DNA from: a virus
Reading direction: 5' to 3' (one strand)
Virus record (IMG/VR): IMGVR_UViG_3300010885_019521
Span: 1-43,694 of that record
DNA length: 43,694 bases
Under the pieces are notes generated by a model. The model ran no database searches. It was not told where the DNA came from and saw only the letters and a program-made list of their open reading frames with translations. The translations under genes were made by a program, and so were the position numbers. Each line of letters begins with the position of its first letter. The stretch's first letter is position 1. Of the stretch, positions 17,901 through 28,000 are shown in pieces.

Positions 17901-20900
17901 TTACAAGTTCTACAGTTGCAAGCCTAACTGAAGCAACTGTTGTTGCCAACGATTTTGAAGTTATTATAGATATTCTTGTAGATGGAATAGCCGGAGTGAC
18001 TGACAAAATCGTTACTAACGGAGTTATTTCTACATCCACAGGAACCTTAACGGCCTATAATTTACTTACCGCTAATAAAAACTATATACAAAGAGAAGCA
18101 GTAGCATACGTGGAATCTACTAAAACACCTGGATTCGTTTATGATCAGGCCAAGTGTCTACGTGACGTAGGGTATATGGTTGACAGCGTTGCATTTGATT
18201 TATTAAGACCAAACAATAACAAAACACCAAGCAATAAGCAAGCGATTCAAAGTGGAGTATTATATTACGGATATAATTCTACTTCGTCACAAATTACAGG
18301 TCAGATTCCTCAAACAATTCAAGCATTTACATATATTAAAGACCTTGTGCCTTATATTGTACAAGGTATTACTACTTCAACACCTTACCAAGATTATGTT
18401 ACACAAGTTGTTAATTTAACCACAGCTTCGTATGGAATTGTGCCCACAATTCAAAATTATCTTGATCATATCATAATGATTATTGATATGGGTCCTAGTA
18501 TGGCCAATGCTAGTGTTCCAATTAGCCTTACTAAATCTGTAAGTCCAAATGCACAAGCTGCTTATGATCTGCTAAAAGCAAATACAGAATTTATCAAAGC
18601 AGAATTAACAGCCTTTATTAATTTTCAAAATCCATTAGGCCCTTATCAATCTGAATATCCTCAGGTATTTGATGCTGAATTAACAGGCGGAAGTAATGGT
18701 GTTACATCAGTTATTGATAAATTTGATATTATTTCTAACATAGTTAAAGATGGTTCCGAAAGCAGCCCTCCTATACAACGTCCAAGACAGTATGTAACTA
18801 CGGATCAAGGTGTTTTAAATGCCAAAAAACTATTAGATAAAAATCGTTTGTTTATTCAAGCAGAAACAGTAGCGTATGTTGACAGTCTGTGGCCTAGTAA
18901 ATTTAGTTACGACCCGGCCAAGTGTTCACGAGATACAGGTTTAATTGTTGACGCACTGGCTCAAGACTTGTTATTCGACGGCACAAGTCAAAGTGCATTT
19001 GCAGGTATTCAATACTGGAATCAAGGTTTAACTGTTATTCCTGGAGAACAGACTACAACTACCAATGCTATCAAATACTTAAAGACTGTAGCACAAAAAG
19101 TTATTACAAATAATACATCGTCATATCGATATCAAAATACTGTAACACAAATTGTAAGTACAGTCACTAGCTCTACAGCAGCCATTTCGTTAGTACTAGG
19201 AACAAAATTTGATGTAATAACTGATATATTGACTAATGGTACTGAGGGAATTACAGATAGAATTATACCAAATAGTTTAGAAGCAAGCACAACTGTTCCT
19301 GTAACATCCGCATATAGTTTGTTACAGTCTAACAAAGAATACCTACAACACGAAGTTGTAGCATGGGTTGAAGCAAATGCAAACTTTGTTTACGATTCTG
19401 TTAAATGTGCTAGAGATACAGGATTAATTGTTGATGCAATTGCCTTAGACTTACTATATCCAACTACGCACGATAGTCAAAGTACATTTGCTGGTTTACA
19501 ATATTGGAATCAAGGAAATTACACAGGAGATATTCTTAACGAACTAACAACTACAACTAATGCTATCATTTATCTAAGTGGCCTAGCACAAAAAGTTGTG
19601 GTTAACAATAAGTCTGGAACTCGTTATCAAAATACTTTAACACAAACAACTTCTACGCTGGTAGCAACTGCCGGCGAAGCCGCAATCATCGGTAATGACT
19701 TTGGTGTTATTATCAATATTTTAAACACAGGTACTGCTGGCGTAACTGATATTATAGTACCTAACGGTAGATCAAGTATCAATACTGCTACAATAAATGC
19801 TTATAATTTATTGTTGTCAAATAAAGATTATTTGATAGCAGAAACTATTGCCTACGTAGAAGCAAATAAAGCTCCCGGGTTTGTTTATAGTAAAACTAAG
19901 TGTGCTCGTGATACTGGTTATATGATCGACAGTGTTGCGTTTGATTTACTACATGGCGGTAATAAACAAGCTGTGCAAAGCGGAGTGTTATACTATGCTC
20001 ATCTAAGTACTAGCACTGCGATTGTAGGAGAAATACCTCAAACAACAGCAGCATATAATAGAATTAGAGAAATATTACCAAATATTTTAAACGGTATAGA
20101 AATTACACCGAGTGTAGGCAATACTACTCAACAAATTGTATATATGTTGCCCGCTAGTGCTACACAAATTGCAAAAGCACAAGCTAAAGTTGATAAAATT
20201 ACAAATATTATTAACAATGGACCAATTGTTGCATCAACACTGACATCAATAAGTCTAACTGCCAGTGCAGATCCTTATGCAGATTGTGCATATGATATAC
20301 TTGTGGCCAATAGAGAGTTTATTAAAGACGAAATTATTGCATATATTGACAGTAATTTTACAGGATTCTCTTATGATAAAGTTAAATGTTTCCGTGATGT
20401 AGGCTATATGATTGACAGTGTGTCATTTGATTTATTATATGGCGGTAATAAACAATCAATTCAAAGCGGAGTTTATTATTACGGATATGACAGTACTAGT
20501 ACTGCCATCGTAGGTGAAATTCCTCAAACAACTAGTGCTTATAACTTCATTGAGCAGATTGTTGGCGATATTGTAACAGGAACATTAATTACTGATCCTC
20601 AACAAACTACTGTTGCCCAGATAACTAGTTTGAATTATACTTACAATCAAAACAAATGTGAAAGAGACACAGGTATTTTAGTTGACAGTTTTGTAACAGA
20701 TTTATTGTTTAGAGGTAATGGCTATACTCAAAGTAACTTCTCTGGCTTGCAGTACTGGAATCAGAGCGGCTATACAGGTGATATTAGAAATGAAATCACT
20801 ACTACAACTAATGCAATTAAGTTTTTAAGTTCTTTAGCACAACAAGTAGTTGTTAACAACACTTCTACTAGTACAGTTGTTAGATATCAAAACACTGTTT

Positions 20901-23308
20901 CTCAAGTTACTAATTTAACTACAGCAACTTATGATCAAGTTTATCGTATAAGAGATGACTTTAAAGTTATCACTGATATATTATCAACAGGTACTGTAGG
21001 CGTAACTGATCGTGTAATTGCTAACGGTGTTGATCCTGTTTCTAATGATGCTCAATATGCTTATAATATATTACAAGCTAACAAGGCATATTTACAAGCA
21101 GAAGTTGTTGCGTATGTTGAAGCTACTAAACGTCCTGGATTTATATACGATCAAACCAAATGTCTACGTGACGTAGGCTATATGGTTGACAGTGTTGCAT
21201 TTGATGTTTTATATGGCGGTAACAGACAAGCAATTCAAAGCGGTGTTTACTACTATGGATTCTCTGGAACTAGCTCTGCAATACCTGGAGAAAGTACGCA
21301 AACTCTTGCAGCTTATACAAGATTGCGTGATATACTACCTAGCATTGTTACAAATCAAACAATTACTAAGAGTCCCAATAATACTTTAACACAAGTAACT
21401 AACTTAACTAGTTCAACCGTAGGTCAAAGTACATACCTAGTTGGCATGGTAGACTTAATTACTGATATTATTACTAATGGTCCAAGTGCGGCTGAGACAC
21501 AACTACCAGTCAGCTTAACAATGAACACTGCTACTGAAGTTACAGCCGCAGTAGATATATTAATTGCTAATAGAGAATTTATTAAACAAGAAATTGTTTC
21601 TTATATTAACTATGAATTTTTAGTAGGTACTGACACTGAAGCACAACTAATAAGAGACAATGTTAATTTCATTAATAGAATTATTGAAAGCGGCCCTGAC
21701 GAAGTTACAGTAAAAGAACCAATCGGGTTATTAGCTAATCAAAATCGTAGAGTACAAAATGCAGCTAAATTATTAAATGCTAACAGAAACTTTATACGTG
21801 CTGAAACTATTGCTTATATTAATAACACTTACAACACAGGATTCTTATACGATAAAACAAAGTGCAAGAGAGATACAGGACTAATTGTTGATAGTATTGC
21901 ATTTGATTTATTGTATAACGGAACTACTGAAAGTACATTTGCTGGACTACAGTATTGGAATCAAGCAGACTATACTGGAACAATTAAAGGCGAAATTACT
22001 ACAACTACTAATGCAATTCGTTACATCAAAGAACTAGTTGGAAAAGTAATCCTTAAAGAAACAGTCGAAGTTACAACTGGCAACACGTCGACACAAGATG
22101 TATCTTTACCAATAGGCACTTCCGGAGTTGCGGCAGAAGTTACCGGAAATGTTGACGTAATATTATCAATATTAACCAACGGAACTGCCGGAGTAACTGA
22201 TGCTATTGTTCCGAACGGAGCAGTAAAAACTTCTAGCGATGTAGTTAATAGCTACAATCTACTACAGGCAAATAAAGCATTCATTCAAAATGAAGTCATT
22301 GCTAGGATTGATTATGACAACACTGAATTTGAATATGATAGAACTACTTGCCGTAGAGATGTAGGGTATATTATTGACAGTCTGTCATTTGATTTACTAC
22401 ACGGCGGCAACAGACAAAGTATTACATCTGGGGTATACTACTATGGATTCAATGCAGCTGACACTGCAATTGACGATCAAATACCTCAAACTACTGCGGC
22501 CTACGAAAGAATCAAAGAAATGATTAACAGCATTGTTCTTGGACAGGCTGTAACGACATCTTATCAGTTTAAAGTTCCGCAGGCATTCAATGATAATATT
22601 GCAACTTCTGTAGAAGTCACAGCACTGGGAACTAAAATTGATAATATTACAAATATTATTAATAATGGTCCGAGTGTGGCACCTGCACAGCAACCAATTA
22701 GTCAAACAGCCAGCACTGCTACAACAGTTATTAATGCATTTAATTTATTATTAGCAAATAGAAATTTTATCAAAGCTGAAGTTGTTGCGTATATTGATGC
22801 AATTTACACTGATACACCTAACTACGATAGGGACAAGTGCTTCCGTGATATGGGTGCAATTGTTGATGCCGTAGGTTACGACTTAGTTTATGGCGGAAAT
22901 TATAATTCTGTAAACACAGGTAACGGTTATTTTAATCGTAAAGGTCAGTATCATATTGTTAGACTAGAACAAAATGTTACAGATCCAACATTGTTTGTTG
23001 ACGGCGCAACAGTGAGGTTTTATCAGCAGAGTTATATTTCTGCTTCAGGATATCTGTTTGAATATGTAGGTGCCGGCACACAGTATGGTGCGTTACCGCA
23101 GGTTGGTACAGCTGACCCTCAACAAAGCAAAGAAGTAGTCCAGTTAAATAATGGCAAGGTGTTCTTTACATCAACAGATCAAAACGGAGATTTCCGTATA
23201 GGACCAACATTGGTAATTAGTCAAAGCACTGGAGTCTTAAGTGGACGAACATTCCAAAAGAGTTTGTATGCTGAAATGACACCATTTATCTTGGTGGTAG
23301 GAGCATAA
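14999..23308 (+). CDS. Giant modular fibre-like protein with KCxRD repeat arrays (2769 aa)
   Basis: A 2769-residue paralogue of the 2173-residue protein. Order: N-terminal docking-like region (1-130); beta-helix-like block ~132-300 (T-L-Y-V-T-P-N-G-D-D-R-N-D-G); one repeat (Cys370); second beta block ~535-837; eleven repeats (Cys 888, 1053, 1309, 1470, 1635, 1797, 1887, 2055, 2289, 2451, 2614); C-terminal cap ~2649-2769. Repeats fall into type A (C-x-R-D-V-G-Y, S-G-V-Y-Y-Y-G) and type B (C-x-R-D-T-G-L, A-G-L-Q-Y-W-N-Q). Units before Cys1309 and Cys2289 carry an extra half-module, and the 1797-1887 interval is truncated to 90 residues. The cap and beta blocks match the first giant at DNA level as well. 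The ribosome site is weak (AAAAGAGAAA). Probable host-contacting fibre. Confidence 0.75.
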   Translation: MPRLLSNRKPVLRPEDLKADRWDYLNLQNAQPALGLAPANNAGYTLQTDADGKVTWSDTLGRLQFENQIIGATEQNVDIEITSLDTNSDIVLSPYQQVRIRGDLAVDQNVEITGDITVTGNPLGTFPINDRTLYVTPNGDDRNDGTALDASRACRTISGAVRSPFYTEGTTIKVAAGVYFEDNPIPLKRDSSVLGNDLRTTFVEPLNKDLDLFHVNSGVYIAQMQMRNLRRGAVERYAPGGAGTYTTGAYCAAFPPNLENPINVYHSPYIQNCTNQSGPWLKDGTMFVPNQIVQIPVGAGTSTWVANVNTITVTLFTGTVAVGMAVNDAANEGYRNAQLLLQANKQFLQSQTVAYVNDTYPLLDYNEALCYRDVGYIIDAVSGDARFGGNKRSIEAGLAYWRGNISLIEGQQNETADAINYLRDVSLEIITNTTVTNIFNTLTNQVLNLNYDKGAVVSTRVSSSFGVITSIIQNGEGAVPNTVEDLYGLIYPSGLSPNSPNSASTITSITTVTTGTYLITLSTATVSPSDNATLYFGETSVYPFLDADIPSEWTLADADGIFADRRLDPNGSGGGALVDGNAPSLISPIQSFVFDAFTQLNQGGIGIHIINNGYAQLVSVFTIFCSNSVLVENGGIASITNSNANFGDQCLTAKGLGKLAFQGFVRNPAYPTNVPNGEYYPLGYWPNKQQMEVFIPSDRDRPHIGQVMEVVPPDTYRNYEGQRVPFINEAGYPGYLAVVANTSTISTGSYTINDIDVTSIAVGHTLYVRDVLGNETSPENGQPYVTTGTQVVDVNFRSVTLDRPILTGYSDPDNFSNYFNLYFCGNAYYTVLSSQIDYSLSTTVTNQSTLVPGQETTTSLAISYAKNLATRVIQNIPVDGFVYDIDQCERDTGLIVDSIALDTLYPTPEFSQSNFAGLQYWNQDRYIGTIGNEITTTTNAIRYVKQLAQKIVQGITTGTRYQSTVTQITSSTVASLTEATVVANDFEVIIDILVDGIAGVTDKIVTNGVISTSTGTLTAYNLLTANKNYIQREAVAYVESTKTPGFVYDQAKCLRDVGYMVDSVAFDLLRPNNNKTPSNKQAIQSGVLYYGYNSTSSQITGQIPQTIQAFTYIKDLVPYIVQGITTSTPYQDYVTQVVNLTTASYGIVPTIQNYLDHIIMIIDMGPSMANASVPISLTKSVSPNAQAAYDLLKANTEFIKAELTAFINFQNPLGPYQSEYPQVFDAELTGGSNGVTSVIDKFDIISNIVKDGSESSPPIQRPRQYVTTDQGVLNAKKLLDKNRLFIQAETVAYVDSLWPSKFSYDPAKCSRDTGLIVDALAQDLLFDGTSQSAFAGIQYWNQGLTVIPGEQTTTTNAIKYLKTVAQKVITNNTSSYRYQNTVTQIVSTVTSSTAAISLVLGTKFDVITDILTNGTEGITDRIIPNSLEASTTVPVTSAYSLLQSNKEYLQHEVVAWVEANANFVYDSVKCARDTGLIVDAIALDLLYPTTHDSQSTFAGLQYWNQGNYTGDILNELTTTTNAIIYLSGLAQKVVVNNKSGTRYQNTLTQTTSTLVATAGEAAIIGNDFGVIINILNTGTAGVTDIIVPNGRSSINTATINAYNLLLSNKDYLIAETIAYVEANKAPGFVYSKTKCARDTGYMIDSVAFDLLHGGNKQAVQSGVLYYAHLSTSTAIVGEIPQTTAAYNRIREILPNILNGIEITPSVGNTTQQIVYMLPASATQIAKAQAKVDKITNIINNGPIVASTLTSISLTASADPYADCAYDILVANREFIKDEIIAYIDSNFTGFSYDKVKCFRDVGYMIDSVSFDLLYGGNKQSIQSGVYYYGYDSTSTAIVGEIPQTTSAYNFIEQIVGDIVTGTLITDPQQTTVAQITSLNYTYNQNKCERDTGILVDSFVTDLLFRGNGYTQSNFSGLQYWNQSGYTGDIRNEITTTTNAIKFLSSLAQQVVVNNTSTSTVVRYQNTVSQVTNLTTATYDQVYRIRDDFKVITDILSTGTVGVTDRVIANGVDPVSNDAQYAYNILQANKAYLQAEVVAYVEATKRPGFIYDQTKCLRDVGYMVDSVAFDVLYGGNRQAIQSGVYYYGFSGTSSAIPGESTQTLAAYTRLRDILPSIVTNQTITKSPNNTLTQVTNLTSSTVGQSTYLVGMVDLITDIITNGPSAAETQLPVSLTMNTATEVTAAVDILIANREFIKQEIVSYINYEFLVGTDTEAQLIRDNVNFINRIIESGPDEVTVKEPIGLLANQNRRVQNAAKLLNANRNFIRAETIAYINNTYNTGFLYDKTKCKRDTGLIVDSIAFDLLYNGTTESTFAGLQYWNQADYTGTIKGEITTTTNAIRYIKELVGKVILKETVEVTTGNTSTQDVSLPIGTSGVAAEVTGNVDVILSILTNGTAGVTDAIVPNGAVKTSSDVVNSYNLLQANKAFIQNEVIARIDYDNTEFEYDRTTCRRDVGYIIDSLSFDLLHGGNRQSITSGVYYYGFNAADTAIDDQIPQTTAAYERIKEMINSIVLGQAVTTSYQFKVPQAFNDNIATSVEVTALGTKIDNITNIINNGPSVAPAQQPISQTASTATTVINAFNLLLANRNFIKAEVVAYIDAIYTDTPNYDRDKCFRDMGAIVDAVGYDLVYGGNYNSVNTGNGYFNRKGQYHIVRLEQNVTDPTLFVDGATVRFYQQSYISASGYLFEYVGAGTQYGALPQVGTADPQQSKEVVQLNNGKVFFTSTDQNGDFRIGPTLVISQSTGVLSGRTFQKSLYAEMTPFILVVGA
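17520..22930 (+). repeat. KCxRD repeat array, eleven copies
   Basis: Cysteine codons at 17660, 18155, 18923, 19406, 19901, 20387, 20657, 21161, 21863, 22349 and 22838. Most units are 161-168 codons apart. Exceptions are 256 and 234 (extra half-units) and 90 (deleted half-unit at 20387-20657). A twelfth, isolated copy is at 16106, in front of the second beta block. Confidence 0.88.
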
Positions 23309-23309
23309 C

Positions 23310-25025
23310 GTGGCATCATTATTAAGCGGAAACGTAAAGAACCCAACATCTCCTAGTGGCTATACAGGTCTAGGTGGCACACAGGTAGCTTTGGGTAACA
23401 CTCCTACTACCTCAACTGGTTATACTATTATCACGGTTAATAGTATTGCAACATATTCTAATACGTTACAAAATTTACAATTTAAAACAGACTTTTCCAC
23501 AGAAACTAGAATCACAAGTCAGTTACCAGATGGTAACATAATGATAGAAACTACCGGAACTGGCACTATCTATTTGTTAGGCAATGTTAGTATTCCAAGA
23601 TTAGATGCTCAGACAGCATTTAAAGGACCTGTCAAAGCAGCAACTACTGCCAGTGTTGACCTTATTGGCGGAGCACCAAACATAGTCGACGGTTACTTGT
23701 TAACAACTAGTGATAGGGTGCTGGTTAAAGATCAGGTCGATGAAGCTGAAAATGGTATATATGTTGTATTAAATCTAGGTGTGGGATCAAACGGTACATG
23801 GGAAAGAGCCACAGATGCAGACACTTCTGCGAAATTAGCACAGGCCATTGTTAGTGTTTCAAGAGGCGACACTCTAGCAGGCAGATATTTCTATACTGAC
23901 TTTACTTCTAATTTAACCTTAGGTGTTGATCCAATAAAATGGTACCAACTTATTGCCGATAAACTAGATCAGAATATAACAAATAAAAATATTGATTCAA
24001 CAAATATTGGTGCTACTGCTCCAGGTTACGGTGCATTTAACGACTTACGTGCAACTAGTACAGCAACATCTACGGGTACAAATAGTGGAGCATTGATTGT
24101 ATCAGGCGGTATTGGTATTGCTGATAATATGCACTTAGGCGGAGTTGCTTATATCGACAACGGAACTAGTGCTACTTCAACGTTTTCAGGAGCAATGATT
24201 GTTCAAGGTGGCTTAGGAGTAAACGGTGCAGGTTATTTTAGATCATTGTATGTAGACGGAGTACCTGTTAATAATCCTATATGGAATGGCGGCACAATCA
24301 GTAGCCCTTTCTACGTAGCAAATATTGAAGGTGCTACTAGCACTAACACAGGTGCTTTAAAAGTATTAGGCGGCGTTGGCATCGGCGGAGACTTGTTTGT
24401 TGGCAAGAGTATTACACTCGAAAGTATAAAACCAACAGAACGTGTTTATTTCCGTATGCGAAATACCGCTACAAATGGACAAAGTTATACATGGGAAGTT
24501 GGCGGAAACAACTTTGCAGGACAATCTGGTGCTAATCTACGTGAAGGCAGTTTGACATTATTCAGTGATACTGCCAATACTTTTAGACTAGCAGTGGTCA
24601 AATCAAACGGAAATGTATTAATTGGACCACAGACAGACAACGGTGTAGATAAGTTACAAGTTTCAGGAAGTGTTAGATTTGGAGATGGTCAGCTGTTTAC
24701 ACGCAGTACCAACATAAATAACACAAGTACTACAGTGATAGACAGTTTCCCGGCTGCGAATTATAGAACTGCAAAGCTCTTAGTTCAAATTTCGGATGGT
24801 ATAGGACCTGGAACAAAATTTCATGTTGTAGAAATAGTTATATTAGCAGACAATGACGGCAATGTTTATAAGTCTGAATATGGTATTATTACTACAGGAG
24901 GAGCAGTAGGAGTGTTTGACGTAGATTATGATATAAGCGGTAATGGTCTGGTTAGATTATTATTCAGTGCATCGTCTGCTTCTGCAAAACAAATTAAGGT
25001 ACTGAGAACCAGCATCAGCAGGTAA
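23310..25025 (+). CDS. Tail-fibre-like protein with TGAL repeats (571 aa)
   Basis: A 571-residue protein with a GTG start one base after the preceding stop, supported by AGGAG at 23299-23303. The N-terminus has S-N-T-L-Q-N-L-Q-F-K, matching S-D-T-L-G-R-L-Q-F-E in the 2769-residue protein, so they may dock at the same site. Residues ~105-215 are a known phage-fibre module (A-A-T-T-A-S-V-D-L, D-R-V-L-V-K-D-Q, E-N-G-I-Y-V-V, G-T-W-E-R-A-T-D-A-D). Three T/S-G-A-x-x-V-x-G-G-x-G repeats follow (~265-375). The C-terminal ~110 residues form a domain also found at the end of the 1082-residue protein. It is probably a trimeric fibre subunit, though the trimer state is inferred. Confidence 0.72.
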   Translation: MASLLSGNVKNPTSPSGYTGLGGTQVALGNTPTTSTGYTIITVNSIATYSNTLQNLQFKTDFSTETRITSQLPDGNIMIETTGTGTIYLLGNVSIPRLDAQTAFKGPVKAATTASVDLIGGAPNIVDGYLLTTSDRVLVKDQVDEAENGIYVVLNLGVGSNGTWERATDADTSAKLAQAIVSVSRGDTLAGRYFYTDFTSNLTLGVDPIKWYQLIADKLDQNITNKNIDSTNIGATAPGYGAFNDLRATSTATSTGTNSGALIVSGGIGIADNMHLGGVAYIDNGTSATSTFSGAMIVQGGLGVNGAGYFRSLYVDGVPVNNPIWNGGTISSPFYVANIEGATSTNTGALKVLGGVGIGGDLFVGKSITLESIKPTERVYFRMRNTATNGQSYTWEVGGNNFAGQSGANLREGSLTLFSDTANTFRLAVVKSNGNVLIGPQTDNGVDKLQVSGSVRFGDGQLFTRSTNINNTSTTVIDSFPAANYRTAKLLVQISDGIGPGTKFHVVEIVILADNDGNVYKSEYGIITTGGAVGVFDVDYDISGNGLVRLLFSASSASAKQIKVLRTSISR

Positions 25026-25041
25026 ACGTAAGGATATAAAA

Positions 25042-28000
25042 ATGTCATTAACTAGAGATTTCGTCGTAAAAGAAGGCTTACAAGTTCAAGGAACGACACA
25101 GTCTGCCTTGACTTCATCAGGAGCACTGTTGGTTGCTGGCGGAGCTGGAATTGGCGGCAACATCAACATTGGCGGATCTATTAAACGTACAGGTGCTATC
25201 ACTGGCGGCACGTTTGCTACAGGCGCTCAATTAAGTCTAGGTGACGGAACTTTTACAGATACACTTACTTCAGGTCGTGTGACCTGGGGCGTTACAAACT
25301 ATTTTGGCAGTTCAGTTTTAGATACAGTAAGTTTAAACGCAACTTATACCAACGCTACTAGCATTTATATCAAAGGCGCACCAACTGCCGGTAGTAACTT
25401 AACAATTGAAAAAGCCTGGGCGTTATATGCCACTTCTGGTAGTTTCTATATTGGAGAACTGTCTGGTTCGACATCGTCTGCCAACAATCAAGCATTACAG
25501 GTAGCAGGCGGTATTAGTTTTGGTAACGGACTTTATGGTGGGGGTGGTGGTAGTTTATTTGGATATTATGAAATAAACAATAGTGAAATTCTAACTCGTG
25601 CCAATGCAAATCTTGGCGTTATTGAATTCCCTAACGGTATACAAATTACTACCAGCACTAATTCTTATAGTACAACAACTGGTGCTGTAATTATCAACAA
25701 AGGCGGCGGTCTAGGTGTGGGCGGTAACGCATACATTGGCGGATACTTGGCAGTATTGACAACTGCCACTATTCTTGGAACAGAAAACGCAGTTAGCACA
25801 ACAACTGGTGCTTTAAGACTAGCAGGCGGACTAGGCATTGGCCAAGATCTATGGGCTAGAAATGGTTTCTTTATTTCCGGTGCTGCCAATACAGCAACAA
25901 TTGCTGGTAATAGTTTACAAATTGGCAACAGCGGCGGGTTAGGAGTTACAGGATCTGCACGTATTGAAGGCCAAGTCTATATCACAGACACTACTGTTTC
26001 TTCTCAATTAGGTAGAGGTGCATTGATAGTACGTGGTGGTACTAGTATTGAAGGAAAATTAAATGTTGCATCTGTACATGTTAACGATGCAACTTTGGCT
26101 ACTACCCCTAGTAATGCAGCATTAGTAGTTGATGGCGGATTAGGTGTTGCTGGCAATGTAATCATCGGTAACACTGACAGTTCAACAGGTACTACTGCAA
26201 CAAATGCGTTAGTAGTTGACGGCGGAGTATACATCAAACGTGATTTAACAGTTAAAGGTAATACTATTGTCGAAGGCGACTTATTACTATTAGGCACCGG
26301 TGCTCAAGTAACTGTAAATTCAACAAATACTTACATTGTTGATCCAATTATTGAAATTGGCGGCGGTGCCGGCGGTGCAATGCTGACCACACCTGATGTA
26401 TATGACAAAGGTTTATTGATACATTATCAAAATGCTATTAATACATTGACTGATTATCGTGCATTTGTTGGACTAGAAAACACTACTCAAAGATTTATTT
26501 TAAAACAAAGTATTCAACCAGGTGTGAACGGTAGCAATCCATTTGGTGACTATTATACCTCAGGAACTTGGAGTACTTTAGAAGCTGGCAGTATAATTTT
26601 ACGTGATACCACTGAAGCTGTAGACGAAAATACGGGGGCTTTAATTCTTGATGGTGGTATTGGCGTTGCTGGCAAAACTGTTTTTGCTAATACAACAACA
26701 TTTACATCAAATAAATTTAACACTCAAGGTATATCAAACAATGCACTTCAAGTACCCTACGGCGGAATTGGTGCATCATACTTATATGTAACAAACGAAG
26801 GTTGGATTAACGGAGCACAAATTCTTACTACTGGTACTGTTAATAATGGTATTGGTGGTATTTTTACAAACACATTCCAATTTACAAACCTAACACAAAG
26901 TAATAGTACTGATACTGGCGCAGTTACTATTGCTGGCGGTCTAGGTGTTGGTGGAAATGTATATATTGGCGGTAACGAAGTACTATACGGTACATTAAAT
27001 ATCACCAATGATACGCAGTCTGATAATACTACTTCTGGTGCATTAGAAGTAGTCGGCGGCGTAGGCATTGGGAAAAATTTAAATGTTGGCGGCACAGTTA
27101 GCGTAACTGATGCAACTAATAGCACTGCAACCAATAATGGATCGTTAGTCACAGCAGGTGGTGTAGGTGTTGCTAAGAGTCTAACTGTTGGAGGCAATGT
27201 ATCTGTAGCTAATACAGTTACAACCACTGATTTACGTGTAACAGGGACTACAGATAGCACAAGTAAAACCACTGGCGCTGCCACTGTTGCTGGCGGGCTA
27301 GGTGTTGCAGAAACAATTAGAGCTAGCAGAGTAGTATCTGGTACAGCATATATCAACAGCGGAACTACTGCGACTTCAACTGCTACTGGCGATCTAGTAG
27401 TTACAGGTGGAGTTGGCATTGGACAAGATGCATACATTGGCGGAAATGTTAGAATATTATCTACAGTTACTTCGGATAATGTAGGCACAGGAGCATTATT
27501 AGTATCAGGCGGAGTTGGCATTGGAATTGATCTTACAGTTGGTGGGTCAATTACTAGAACTGGCACTGTTACAAAGAATATTATTAATTCATCTGGTGCT
27601 GGGTTGATATTATCTACAGCAACATTTATTGATGCTGGTTCAGTTGGTAGTATCAATAATATTGTAGCAATTAACAGTGTTGGACGTCCAACAATTACAG
27701 CAACACAAAATCCTACCTGGGCAGATGCTGCAACATTCTATATTGATAACGCACCCGCATTTACTAATGGTGATGCAACTAACAAGTGGTCATTGTTTGT
27801 CGCCAACGGTAATGTTAAGATCAATACTACCACAATTAATAATCAAAATACTACTTCTGGTGCATTAGTAGTTGCAGGCGGTATTGGTGTTGCAGGTAAT
27901 ATTACTTCTGGAGCACAAGTCAAAGGTCTAACAGTTAAAGTTGATGACAACTTAATTAGTTCACCTAAGATAACAGGCAAAACAGATTCTACACCAGTAA

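Noticed and set aside
26757-27656. 299-residue open frame on the - strand, with several others opposite the TGAL repeats and the collagen region
   Set aside because: They mirror the glycine/threonine-rich repeats of the + strand genes, have Pro/Val-rich low-complexity products, no ribosome sites and no family features.
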